Shown in pieces: positions 1-6,664 of a DNA stretch of 11,619 nt (position 1 is the stretch's first letter; the number at the start of each line of letters is the position of its first letter). The notes under the pieces were generated by a model. It was given only the letters and a program-made list of their open reading frames with translations, searched no databases and was not told the origin of the DNA. Source of the stretch: Candidatus Desantisbacteria bacterium CG2_30_40_21 (GTDB lineage: Bacteria > UBA9089 > CG2-30-40-21); the NCBI GenBank assembly GCA_001873945.1, contig MNYI01000070.1:1-11619 (forward strand). The letters run 5' to 3'. The position numbers and the translations under genes are program-made.

Positions 1-180
1 ATTCACCACAGAGACACGGAGGCACGGAGAATAACTTAAAAAAACAAGCTGACGGAATGCAAATTTTTATAAATTCACAGAATAATGCTTCAAATTTCCA
101 AAAATCTGCGTTCAGCCACATTCAAATAAGAGATTTGTCCTTCGATTTTCCTCTGTGTCTCCGTGTCTCCGTGGTGAGTT
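1..180. repeat. Interspersed palindromic repeat with terminal inverted repeats, complete copy
   Basis: The element begins and ends with inverted copies of a CACCACAGAGACACGGAG-type sequence. Positions 3-29 and 151-177 match at 24 of 27 bases when one is reverse-complemented. The AT-rich core contains no ORF. Bases 1-133 recur in the same orientation at 11487-11619 with only two differences (22 G/A and 35 C/T). Similar CACCACAGAGACACGGAG sequences are, as I recall, scattered in many unrelated bacterial genomes. No transposase is encoded, so a non-autonomous (MITE-like) or otherwise passively spread element is the best reading. Bases 181-231 hold nothing recognisable. Confidence 0.85.
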
Positions 181-231
181 GTTATGTGTTTATGCGGTAA
201 AAATGTCATAATTAGAATTGCTTGATTTTTG

Positions 232-260
232 TTGACATTTATTTCAATGTGTGCTATTAT
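232..260 (+). promoter_or_regulatory. Sigma-70-type promoter of the pseudopilin-like gene
   Basis: A perfect -35 box TTGACA (232-237) is followed by a 17-base spacer and a -10 box TATTAT (255-260). The -10 box is preceded by TG plus one base (252-254), an extended -10. Transcription should start near 267, about 40 bases before the ATG at 308. This placement also argues against the upstream GTG at 251, which lies inside the promoter. Confidence 0.85.
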
Positions 261-261
261 G

Positions 262-280
262 TCCTATAAGACTTATAGGA
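262..280 (+). promoter_or_regulatory. Operator-like palindrome over the transcription start
   Basis: Nine-base perfect inverted arms TCCTATAAG (262-270) and CTTATAGGA (272-280) are separated by one base. The dyad begins 2 bases after the -10 box and covers the predicted start site, a typical repressor position. It could also form a short RNA hairpin at the 5' end of the message. No regulator for it can be named. Confidence 0.55.
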
Positions 281-307
281 ACTATCAATTTTAAGGAGGG
301 GAAAAAT

Positions 308-715
308 ATGGATATTCTTGAATTGTTTAAGAAAATGGGTATTAGTGTGACTGATGTTATTCTGATGCCAATTAACTTTGCCCGTGAGACTGTAACCAAA
401 TTTAATCTTCAAACGATTAGAAGGACATTACAGATTGTCTCTGCTGCAGAGTATGCTAACGCTGATAGGGCGTTCCCGGAAAATCTTGATGTCCCGCAGT
501 TCTCTCGATACCTTTCCCCTGTCCCCAAGGTGATGCTTAAGTTGTCTGTGAAAGAAGGAAACAACAGTAACCAGGTAACCATTACAGACTCTACTGACCT
601 TAAACCAACCGGGGACGGCAATGTTGGTGGGTATATCTATAATTCATTGGAAGGATTAATTAACATAAATCATGCAGGGACTGATATTAGTAATGAGGAA
701 TATAATAAATATTAG
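308..715 (+). CDS. Pseudopilin-like protein lacking the prepilin N-terminus
   Basis: This 135-residue protein starts at the ATG that follows AAGGAGG (293-299) by 8 bases. From residue 38 it reads like the globular part of a type II secretion/type IV pseudopilin. There is a helix at 38-52, a short FPENL segment replacing the usual YPxxL, and a KYLxxxPK-like stretch at 68-74. A GGYIYNS segment at 107-113 and an IN..G.D...Y ending match the common GGWxY...G.I.vN..G.D..G..Y close of that family. The class III leader (GFTLxE) and the long hydrophobic helix are absent: residues 1-37 are only mildly hydrophobic. It may therefore be a soluble or degenerate pilin-like protein. It converges on the PorV-like gene with a 24-base gap and has its own promoter. 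The family assignment is by eye; a small unrelated protein is possible. Confidence 0.7.
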   Translation: MDILELFKKMGISVTDVILMPINFARETVTKFNLQTIRRTLQIVSAAEYANADRAFPENLDVPQFSRYLSPVPKVMLKLSVKEGNNSNQVTITDSTDLKPTGDGNVGGYIYNSLEGLININHAGTDISNEEYNKY

Positions 716-717
716 AT

Positions 718-741
718 AAAGACGCAAAATCTTGCGCCTCT
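718..741 (-). terminator. Rho-independent terminator of the PorV-OmpA operon
   Basis: On the minus strand, 741-732 pairs with 727-718 around a four-base loop. It forms a ten-pair stem with a GC-rich base and two G-U pairs, and TTTATCTAATATTT follows. The same fold on the plus strand would contain A-C mismatches, so it is better suited to minus-strand transcripts. It overlaps the stop codon of the PorV-like gene and sits between the two convergent genes. The U-tract is imperfect. Confidence 0.55.
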
Positions 742-2194
742 ACTGACCAATAATAACAATCTCCACCCTTCGATTCTTAGCCTGACCCTCAGGGGTATTA
801 TTAGGTGCTATGGGTTTTGTGTCTGCATAGCCCTTAATCTCTATCCGTTCCTGAGGGATGCCTTGTTGGATAAGATACCATAAAACTGTCTTTGCTCTTC
901 CCTCAGAAAGTTCATAATTAGAAGGAAATAGTTTTGTATCAATAGCTCGATTATCAGTATGTCCTTCAATTCTTATCCGTAGTTGTGGATAACGAAGCAT
1001 GGTTTCAACCATGATATTTAATGCCTTATAAAGCTCTGGAGAAAGCATGGCACAACCGGTATCAAAATTAATATTAAAGGATGGCAGGGTAATCTTTTGT
1101 TGAATTGTAGTTGTTGCCTCTGGCACTGGCTGAACAGGTTGTTGAGTCTGTGGTTCAGATTTTGTCTCTGTAGCAGTAGCCATTATTGTTTTGGTCCCTG
1201 GTTCAACAAGAGGTTGAATTGCTGCTTCTGGTAGAGGTTTTGCCTCAGGCTGTGGAATATTTGGTGATAAAGGCACATGGGGCATTCGTTTTACAGACAA
1301 GGATATTCGATGGGTAATATCCAGATCGCCATAGGGAATATAGGCATAATCTAATTGAATTCCACCAAGCCGCAAGCCTATTCCAGCCGTAACCCCTGTG
1401 GTTAGTCCATTTTCCTTACCATGCGTATCTGAGGCTATCTCGCTTTTTATCCCTGCCCGCAGGGCGAGTGTTTGTGCCAGAAGGTATTCACACCCAGCAT
1501 GAATATTTGTCTCTGTCCCGCGGGTCTTGTTAACATCCACGGCAAGATTCATCCCGCCCAGAGAATAGCCAATACCTGCCTTGATATTGAGTGGCAATGA
1601 ATAGCCCTTTTCGATGAATTTTACATCTGAGCCAATGTTTTGAACATTCAAGCCAAGTCTCAACCCCCGAGATATTTGCCACAACGCACCCATATCCACA
1701 CCATAAGCTGTAGCTTTTTCATCATCCATGGGCATATGGATACATTTCATGTTCAAACCAAGTGAGAATTTATTGCAAAGTTGCCTGCCCAGAGAAAGCC
1801 CAAGAAGCGTATTGGCTGCATCAAATGTGCCAAAAATCCCATCCTTATTTGTCCGTTCAAAGTCATTTGCCATAAGATGACTAATATTAATTCCAAAGGC
1901 TGTTTTGCTCCCAATTTGCTGGACAAACCCAATCTGCTCTTGATTTATCTCGGTAAGCCACTCAAGGTGTGTTGCCCCCAACTGACTACCCTTGATATAG
2001 GCAAGCCCGGCTGGATTCCAGTAGGTGGCATACACATCATCTGCCAGCCCGCAAAATGCCTCACCCATACCAGCAGCCCTTGCCCCTGCCCCGATCTTGA
2101 GGAAGGTGGCACTGGTGGTGGTATTATTTTTGGCAAAGGCAGGAGAACTACACGCAAATAATGTTGTTAATAGGAGTACTGCATATATCATCAT
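740..2194 (-). CDS. PorV/PorQ-family outer-membrane barrel fused to a MotB/OmpA peptidoglycan-binding domain
   Basis: The 484-residue protein has a signal peptide (cleavage likely after AFA, residue 21). A PorV/UPF0164-type barrel covers about 28-303, with the family opening FLKIGAGARAAGMGEAF (31-47) and the YWNPAGLA motif (59-66). A Pro/Glu/Thr/Gln-rich linker spans about 305-366, and a MotB/OmpA-like domain covers 367-484. That domain shows GHTDN (411-415), FPSNYELSEGRA (423-434) and NRRVEI (474-479). The aspartate in TDN and the arginine in ELSxxRA, which bind peptidoglycan in this fold, are present (D414, R433). PorV proteins escort cargo in type IX secretion; the OmpA tail should tether this one to the cell wall. 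The ATG follows AAAGGA (2206-2201) by 6 bases. It is the last gene of the operon. The barrel and OmpA assignments are firm; the secretion role is inferred. Confidence 0.92.
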   Translation of the reverse strand: MMIYAVLLLTTLFACSSPAFAKNNTTTSATFLKIGAGARAAGMGEAFCGLADDVYATYWNPAGLAYIKGSQLGATHLEWLTEINQEQIGFVQQIGSKTAFGINISHLMANDFERTNKDGIFGTFDAANTLLGLSLGRQLCNKFSLGLNMKCIHMPMDDEKATAYGVDMGALWQISRGLRLGLNVQNIGSDVKFIEKGYSLPLNIKAGIGYSLGGMNLAVDVNKTRGTETNIHAGCEYLLAQTLALRAGIKSEIASDTHGKENGLTTGVTAGIGLRLGGIQLDYAYIPYGDLDITHRISLSVKRMPHVPLSPNIPQPEAKPLPEAAIQPLVEPGTKTIMATATETKSEPQTQQPVQPVPEATTTIQQKITLPSFNINFDTGCAMLSPELYKALNIMVETMLRYPQLRIRIEGHTDNRAIDTKLFPSNYELSEGRAKTVLWYLIQQGIPQERIEIKGYADTKPIAPNNTPEGQAKNRRVEIVIIGQ

Positions 2195-2212
2195 ATATTA
2201 TCCTTTAATTTG

Positions 2213-2293
2213 GTAGGACAAGCATTTCTGCCTGTCTTACTGTCTGGTCTTCTTTTTCCTTCCTGAAAAGACAGGCAAGAATGCCTATCCTAC
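2213..2293. repeat. Palindromic intergenic repeat between the large surface gene and the PorV-OmpA gene
   Basis: Two 26-base inverted arms (2213-2238 and 2268-2293) match at 22 of 26 positions around a 29-base loop. The arm sequence is of the GTAGGA..GGCATT..TGCCTGTC type. In minus-strand RNA, three of the four mismatches become G-U pairs; in plus-strand RNA only one does. The right arm provides the TAG stop codon (2292-2290) of the upstream gene. The structure ends 7 bases before the Shine-Dalgarno of the next gene, so it may act as an in-operon hairpin that modulates expression. Confidence 0.8.
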
Positions 2294-5200
2294 TTTATCA
2301 CTACCAACCTCTTCACCACCACATCCCGCAACTCCTCTGTCTTTGCCTCAAGTCGCCAGATATATATGTCTGAGGCAACATCAGATATATCCCATACAAG
2401 CTCATTGGTATCATTAAATTTAACACCCATACCCTTAATGGTTTGAACAAGCTCTCCGGCAAGGTTGTAGATACTCAGGGTGACATCTGCATCTGTATTC
2501 AAAAAATAACGAAAGGTAATGATATTGACTTGTTTTGCCGGGTTTGGGTAGGAATAGGTCATGTCTTTGACCAACAGCTTATCCTTAGCACCTTGCCATG
2601 TATGCAGGATAATATCCGGGGCAATAAACATATCCACCTTATCCACACCTACATCCCCTGAATTTCCCTCTCCCCTTTCCCCGCCATCTGCCTCAATACG
2701 AATGGTGTCATCACTTGAATACTCAAATTTCGATAAATAATCCCGTGTTCGGGCATAACGCATATCCATATACCATCTTCCATCTGCCTCTGTCAGGGTA
2801 GAAAGAGGGGCACACTCCTCAAGTGAATCCTTGCCATTTGCATCTTTAATGGTTACGAACACCACTGCCCCTTCAGCTGGGACACCCTTGCGTTCATACA
2901 CACGACCAGTAACAAGATTACTTCCCGGAGAAATATCGCTAATGAATGCACCGGTTTTTATCAAATACTGCCTCCCTTGATTGTCGTCTGTCCTCCCGGA
3001 ACAAGCCACATTAAAATAATACACAGTATCAGGCTCAAGATTTCCTACAGTTACGAAATGAACATCACGAGGCATATTATCCGTAGTTGTGCTGCCAAGT
3101 GCTGTTGTGGTCCCATAGGATACACTGCCTGTACCCTTTAATGTTTTCCAACTTACGGTAAATTCCTTATCCGTGACATTGGTTATTCTGATATGCTTGG
3201 AAATATCAAACACCATCGGACCTATGCCTGTAGGACTGCTGGTAGCACCTGTTACCTCAAATCTGTAGGAATATGTTCCCTCTGGCAATAAGGTTGAGTA
3301 AGTGTAGGTAGCACCAGAAATATATGACCCTGCTGCGAAACTCATGGTGCTTGTCTTCACCACTTTATCCCCCTGATAGATAATCACTTTCGGCTCACCA
3401 GATGACGGCGGGTCACCATCAGCATCTGAATACTTGACATTATAGGTAAATTTTGTATAGACATTAGCAGTTCCCGGGGTTAATGGTTTATTAGCCGAGG
3501 ATAATGTTGGTGGTCGTTGAAGAGGTGGAGCGGTAGTACCCATTACTATCAGTGACGGTGCAGATGTATTCCAAACATCATCAGATGCCTGAATAGTAAA
3601 GTAATATGTAGTTGCCGAGGTAAGATTAGTGATGGTGGATGAAGTGCCAGTAACTAAAGGTGCAGACATCCCCCAATCAACAACCTTATCAGAGGATGTT
3701 GCATAGCGGATATGATAATATGATGCCTTGCCAATATTTCCATCATCACCTGATGTTGTCCAATTCAGGGTGATGGTCGTAGTGGTTGAGGTTTTAACCG
3801 CAAGGTCTGTGATGGTTGTCGGCGGGATATGGTCATTGCATAACTCCAGATCGCATACCGGTTTACCCTCATTTGTCATCAATATCTGACTTGCCACACC
3901 ATCTGCTGCCCCATTTACCCAGATATGTAGATAATCTGTGCTTGTTGAGTAAGTAAATTGCTTTGCCAGTGAACCATAACCATCCTTAAAATTAGCCAAC
4001 TCCATATACCATATACCATCTGTTCCCACTGTGGTAGAACCAATGGTTGAGTATCCACTGGTTTGAGTATTATCATTATCTTGTATCCTGACATAGACCA
4101 ATGCATCAGAAACAAATTGTGTTCCCCTCTGCCTATATACATGTCCATAGATTAAATCACTCCCTGTGGTAATTGTGCCCAAGTTAGTAGCTGCCTGATA
4201 TTCAGGGAAAGCTTCAAGGATGATTGGTCCATTCTTTACATGCAGATGAGCATTACTATTGTCCTTGTCAACATTATTGCCACCATCAAACTGATAGGTA
4301 TATGTCCCTGGTTCAAGCTGTCTGGAAAAGGTATACACTGCCCCAGTTGAATAATTGCCGTAGGCATAAAGCATAGTATATGTGCCTACGATTGTTTCTT
4401 CTTGATATATTCCAACCTTTGGATAACCAAGTGCAGGCGGTTTACCATCTACATCACTGTATGATACCTGATAAACAATGTTCATGCCGCTCGTGCTTAT
4501 CTCTGTCCTAAGCCCATCACTTGCAAAATTTGGCTTACCTATCCACTCGAGGGTTGCTGTGCTTGGCACAAGGGTAGTGGCAGCAACAAGATTTGATAAC
4601 CCTGACCAATTTGGCACTTCATCACATGCCTTTATGGCAAAGTAATAACCTGTCTTTGCCATAAGGTTTGATACTGTACATTGTTGATTTGTGTTGGCTG
4701 GTTTTGGTGTAGGGACACCAGTAGAAACAATGGATGCCTGTAGCCAGTTGGATTCAGTAATAGCATTAGTAGAATAACGAACCTCATACCTGTTAGCTAT
4801 GCCTGTGTTCCCATCATTACCAGGGGATGACCATTCAAGAACAACAGATGTTTGTCTAATTGTTTTTGAGGAAAGAGTTGTTATTGCGGCTGGTGCAGTA
4901 GTATCGGTTGATATCCTGATGCTCTGGCAGGGTGAGTCATAGGCAGTATTTGTTAGTAGCTTGCCTGTCCCATCTATGCCACCCTGAACAAAGATAGAGA
5001 GACTGTCGCCGGATTGGGAGTATCCAAAGAAACTGAGGAGATCCTTTGTCCTAACATTAATCAAATCAATGCCCCATGTTCCATTCTGGTCAACAACTGT
5101 TGACCATTCCGAAGAGCTGCCAATAGAACCAGTGCCATTTGTATTACAAATCTGGAGATACACAAGTGAACCAGAAGCCATTGTCAAATCAGCCTTATCC

Positions 5201-5571
5201 ACCTGACCATATACAAAATCACTTCCTGTGCGAGTAATAGATGAACCAGTTTTAATGGAATAGTGCTGTCCCTGATTATTATCCGTAACCCCGGCAGAAA
5301 CAATATCATAATAATAAGTAGTATTTGGGGATAACCCCTTAATCAGGATATGATGAGTAGATGCCAAGCGGTTATCTGTAGCCGAAAAATTGAGACTATT
5401 TGTCCCAATGCCATATTGAATGGCAGCTGTCCCAGGGGTATCAGTTATCCATGAGATGGTAAATGCTTCGCCTGTAATATTGGTTTGCTTTATTTCCTTT
5501 GGTTGGCTGGCAAAGGCAGGGGTTATCAGAAACAAGCCAGCAAGGAGGAACATAATTCTGATAGAGAACAT
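2290..5571 (-). CDS. Large secreted modular fibronectin-type-III protein with C-terminal sorting-type domain
   Basis: The 1093-residue protein has a signal peptide (cleavage after residue 21). Four module types follow. A is a Fn3-like domain of the purple-acid-phosphatase N-terminal type (26-108, 794-874). B is a beta-sandwich with a G.WY.(D/E)L...(R)T.D signature (114-220, 469-578, 882-983). C is a conventional Fn3 domain opening APAAITTL / PPTTITDL (226-334, 581-681). D has a YSDxDG.PP..G.PKV.IYQ signature (339-446, 684-788). The order A-B-C-D-B-C-D-A-B shows an internal duplication of B-C-D with a period near 350 residues. The tail (1004-1093) begins SYPNPAK, continues LSIYNLAGELV and ends VVKRLVVIK, resembling T9SS type A/FlgD-like sorting domains. 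The ATG at 5571 is chosen because GAGGTG lies 8 bases upstream; the ATG at 5577 is only 2 bases from it. No enzyme motif is visible; adhesive or structural function is likely. Confidence 0.88.
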   Translation of the reverse strand: MFSIRIMFLLAGLFLITPAFASQPKEIKQTNITGEAFTISWITDTPGTAAIQYGIGTNSLNFSATDNRLASTHHILIKGLSPNTTYYYDIVSAGVTDNNQGQHYSIKTGSSITRTGSDFVYGQVDKADLTMASGSLVYLQICNTNGTGSIGSSSEWSTVVDQNGTWGIDLINVRTKDLLSFFGYSQSGDSLSIFVQGGIDGTGKLLTNTAYDSPCQSIRISTDTTAPAAITTLSSKTIRQTSVVLEWSSPGNDGNTGIANRYEVRYSTNAITESNWLQASIVSTGVPTPKPANTNQQCTVSNLMAKTGYYFAIKACDEVPNWSGLSNLVAATTLVPSTATLEWIGKPNFASDGLRTEISTSGMNIVYQVSYSDVDGKPPALGYPKVGIYQEETIVGTYTMLYAYGNYSTGAVYTFSRQLEPGTYTYQFDGGNNVDKDNSNAHLHVKNGPIILEAFPEYQAATNLGTITTGSDLIYGHVYRQRGTQFVSDALVYVRIQDNDNTQTSGYSTIGSTTVGTDGIWYMELANFKDGYGSLAKQFTYSTSTDYLHIWVNGAADGVASQILMTNEGKPVCDLELCNDHIPPTTITDLAVKTSTTTTITLNWTTSGDDGNIGKASYYHIRYATSSDKVVDWGMSAPLVTGTSSTITNLTSATTYYFTIQASDDVWNTSAPSLIVMGTTAPPLQRPPTLSSANKPLTPGTANVYTKFTYNVKYSDADGDPPSSGEPKVIIYQGDKVVKTSTMSFAAGSYISGATYTYSTLLPEGTYSYRFEVTGATSSPTGIGPMVFDISKHIRITNVTDKEFTVSWKTLKGTGSVSYGTTTALGSTTTDNMPRDVHFVTVGNLEPDTVYYFNVACSGRTDDNQGRQYLIKTGAFISDISPGSNLVTGRVYERKGVPAEGAVVFVTIKDANGKDSLEECAPLSTLTEADGRWYMDMRYARTRDYLSKFEYSSDDTIRIEADGGERGEGNSGDVGVDKVDMFIAPDIILHTWQGAKDKLLVKDMTYSYPNPAKQVNIITFRYFLNTDADVTLSIYNLAGELVQTIKGMGVKFNDTNELVWDISDVASDIYIWRLEAKTEELRDVVVKRLVVIK

Positions 5572-5596
5572 AATCATTTCACCTCAGGCAAATTGA

Positions 5597-5630
5597 GTTG
5601 TAGGGAATACTTGTAACCATTCCCTACAAC
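5597..5630. repeat. Perfect 12-bp inverted repeat between two operon genes
   Basis: The arms GTTGTAGGGAAT (5597-5608) and ATTCCCTACAAC (5619-5630) are perfect reverse complements around a 10-base loop. The hairpin lies in the 95-base spacer between the two secreted-protein genes, 11 bases upstream of the Shine-Dalgarno of the second. There is no U-tract, so it is not a standard terminator. It may be a repeat element or an mRNA stability or processing hairpin. Confidence 0.75.
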
Positions 5631-5666
5631 AAACGCAGATATACTCAAGTGGGGCATACATTCACC

Positions 5667-6317
5667 TTACTTCAAATACATATCCCTTGCCGGCATACAA
5701 GCACCAGTATCTATCCGTGTCTTCACAACTATTCCCTCTTCAGCATGCACATCCAAATAGAGCAGATCTCCCTGCTTTGAGAATTCAAACAAGCCCTTGC
5801 CATCCTGAGTTCGCAGATTTATCAGGTCATAAAACCAATATCCATTTTCATCCGTAAGGCATGAGGCAACATTAGATTTGCTCTGGTTGCCATTTCCGTC
5901 CCCATCTTCAAGCCAGAGAGATACCATGCAATTTACAGCAGGTTTATATCCATCAAGTACCCGTCCATAGGCAAGATAACTGCCAGATGGGACAAGGGAA
6001 TGGTTGGTAGTAAATGTTCCACAACCGTCTTGTTTATTGCCCTGAATAGATTGATAATAATAGGTGGTAAGCGGATTCAAATCAGTTATAGCCACGAAAT
6101 GAATCCTGCTTACGGTCTTACTCCCGCGAATATCATAACCTGTCATGGTCATAGAACCTGCACTCACCCCATAATTCACCTTACATGTCCCTGTGCCATC
6201 GCTAATCCAGGAAAGAGTTGCCCCGGAATCTGTGATATTACTTAAGCATACATCCATTTCAGCATGGCTAATCGTTGCCATACCAAGTACAAGTAAACCA
6301 AGAATTAATTTCTTCAT
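5667..6317 (-). CDS. Secreted two-domain Fn3-like/beta-sandwich protein
   Basis: The 216-residue protein starts at the ATG at 6317, which lies 9 bases after a strong AAGGAGG (6333-6327). A TTG two codons upstream is only 3 bases from it. The signal peptide MKKLILGLLVLGMATISHA is cleaved after residue 19. Residues 20-104 form an A-type Fn3-like domain (SWISDGTG..KVNYG, later L.P.TTYYY). Residues 112-205 form a B-type sandwich (YGRVLDG, ENGYWFYDLINLRTQDG). This A-B pair is paralogous to the first and last A-B pairs of the large neighbouring protein. It contains six cysteines (24, 45, 99, 130, 153, 207), suggesting disulfides outside the cytoplasm. No sorting domain or membrane anchor follows. 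It is the first gene of the operon. A surface or extracellular partner of the large protein is likely; no catalytic motif was seen. Confidence 0.85.
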   Translation of the reverse strand: MKKLILGLLVLGMATISHAEMDVCLSNITDSGATLSWISDGTGTCKVNYGVSAGSMTMTGYDIRGSKTVSRIHFVAITDLNPLTTYYYQSIQGNKQDGCGTFTTNHSLVPSGSYLAYGRVLDGYKPAVNCMVSLWLEDGDGNGNQSKSNVASCLTDENGYWFYDLINLRTQDGKGLFEFSKQGDLLYLDVHAEEGIVVKTRIDTGACMPARDMYLK

Positions 6318-6340
6318 AACCAACTACCTCCTTTTAATTA

Positions 6341-6428
6341 GGGTTTGTCGCAAAATAACTGTGTCACATCGAGGTTGTCGATTCGCTCGTCCAGCGGCAA
6401 CCGAATACAGTTATTTTGTGACAGACCC
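6341..6428. mobile_element. MITE-like 88-bp element in the operon leader
   Basis: Terminal inverted repeats of about 22 bases, GGGTTTGTCGCAAAATAACTGT-like (6341-6362 and 6407-6428, two differences), bound a 44-base core. The element is flanked by TTA on both sides (6338-6340, 6429-6431), a possible 3-bp target duplication. The ends look like those of an insertion sequence, but no transposase gene is present. It sits between the predicted promoter (6456-6484) and the ribosome binding site of the 216-aa gene, so it would be transcribed into the leader as a strong hairpin. The parent IS family cannot be named by eye. Confidence 0.7.
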
Positions 6429-6455
6429 TTACATAGCAATCAACATACTCCCTAT

Positions 6456-6484
6456 AATATACCAGAAATAATCCCAAATGTCAA
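6456..6484 (-). promoter_or_regulatory. Sigma-70-type promoter of the surface-protein operon
   Basis: Reading the minus strand, TTGACA (6484-6479) is followed by a 17-base spacer and TATATT (6461-6456). The bases TGG precede the -10 box, giving an extended -10. The start site should fall near 6449, leaving a leader of about 130 bases that includes the whole 88-bp palindromic element. Confidence 0.8.
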
Positions 6485-6523
6485 ATGAATTTTTATCAAA
6501 ATGAATAAAATAAGTTGAGAAGG

Positions 6524-6641
6524 GATAGGTTGATAGGTTGATGAGTTGATAGGTTGATAAGTTTATAGGTTTATGAATCTGTATTCCTTTAACCTATCAA
6601 CTCATCAACTCATCAACTCATCAACCTATCAACCTATCAAC
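6524..6641. repeat. Octamer tandem repeats arranged as a long inverted repeat
   Basis: Six direct units of GTTGATRR (last two GTTTATRR) run 6529-6576. Six units of the complementary form (CTATCAAC or TCATCAAC) run 6594-6641. The two blocks are head-to-head, so 6524-6571 pairs with 6591-6638 over 48 bases with few mismatches around a 19-base loop. The block lies just downstream of the helical-repeat gene. A further perfect 6-bp hairpin (6639-6644 with 6649-6654) abuts it. There is no U-tract, so ordinary intrinsic termination is not indicated. Confidence 0.85.
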
Positions 6642-6664
6642 TACCTGAGTAGTTACATAACATC

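Noticed and set aside
251..307. Upstream GTG start extending the pseudopilin-like gene by 19 codons
   Set aside because: The GTG lies between the -35 and -10 boxes of the promoter, and the ATG at 308 has a near-perfect Shine-Dalgarno.
1781..2216. Plus-strand reading frames opposite the PorV-like gene
   Set aside because: They are antisense to a well-supported gene, with no domain content and no upstream signals.
6341..6428. Intrinsic terminator before the surface operon
   Set aside because: The insertion-sequence-like ends, TTA flanks and lack of a T-run fit a MITE better; a good promoter lies upstream rather than a gene end.
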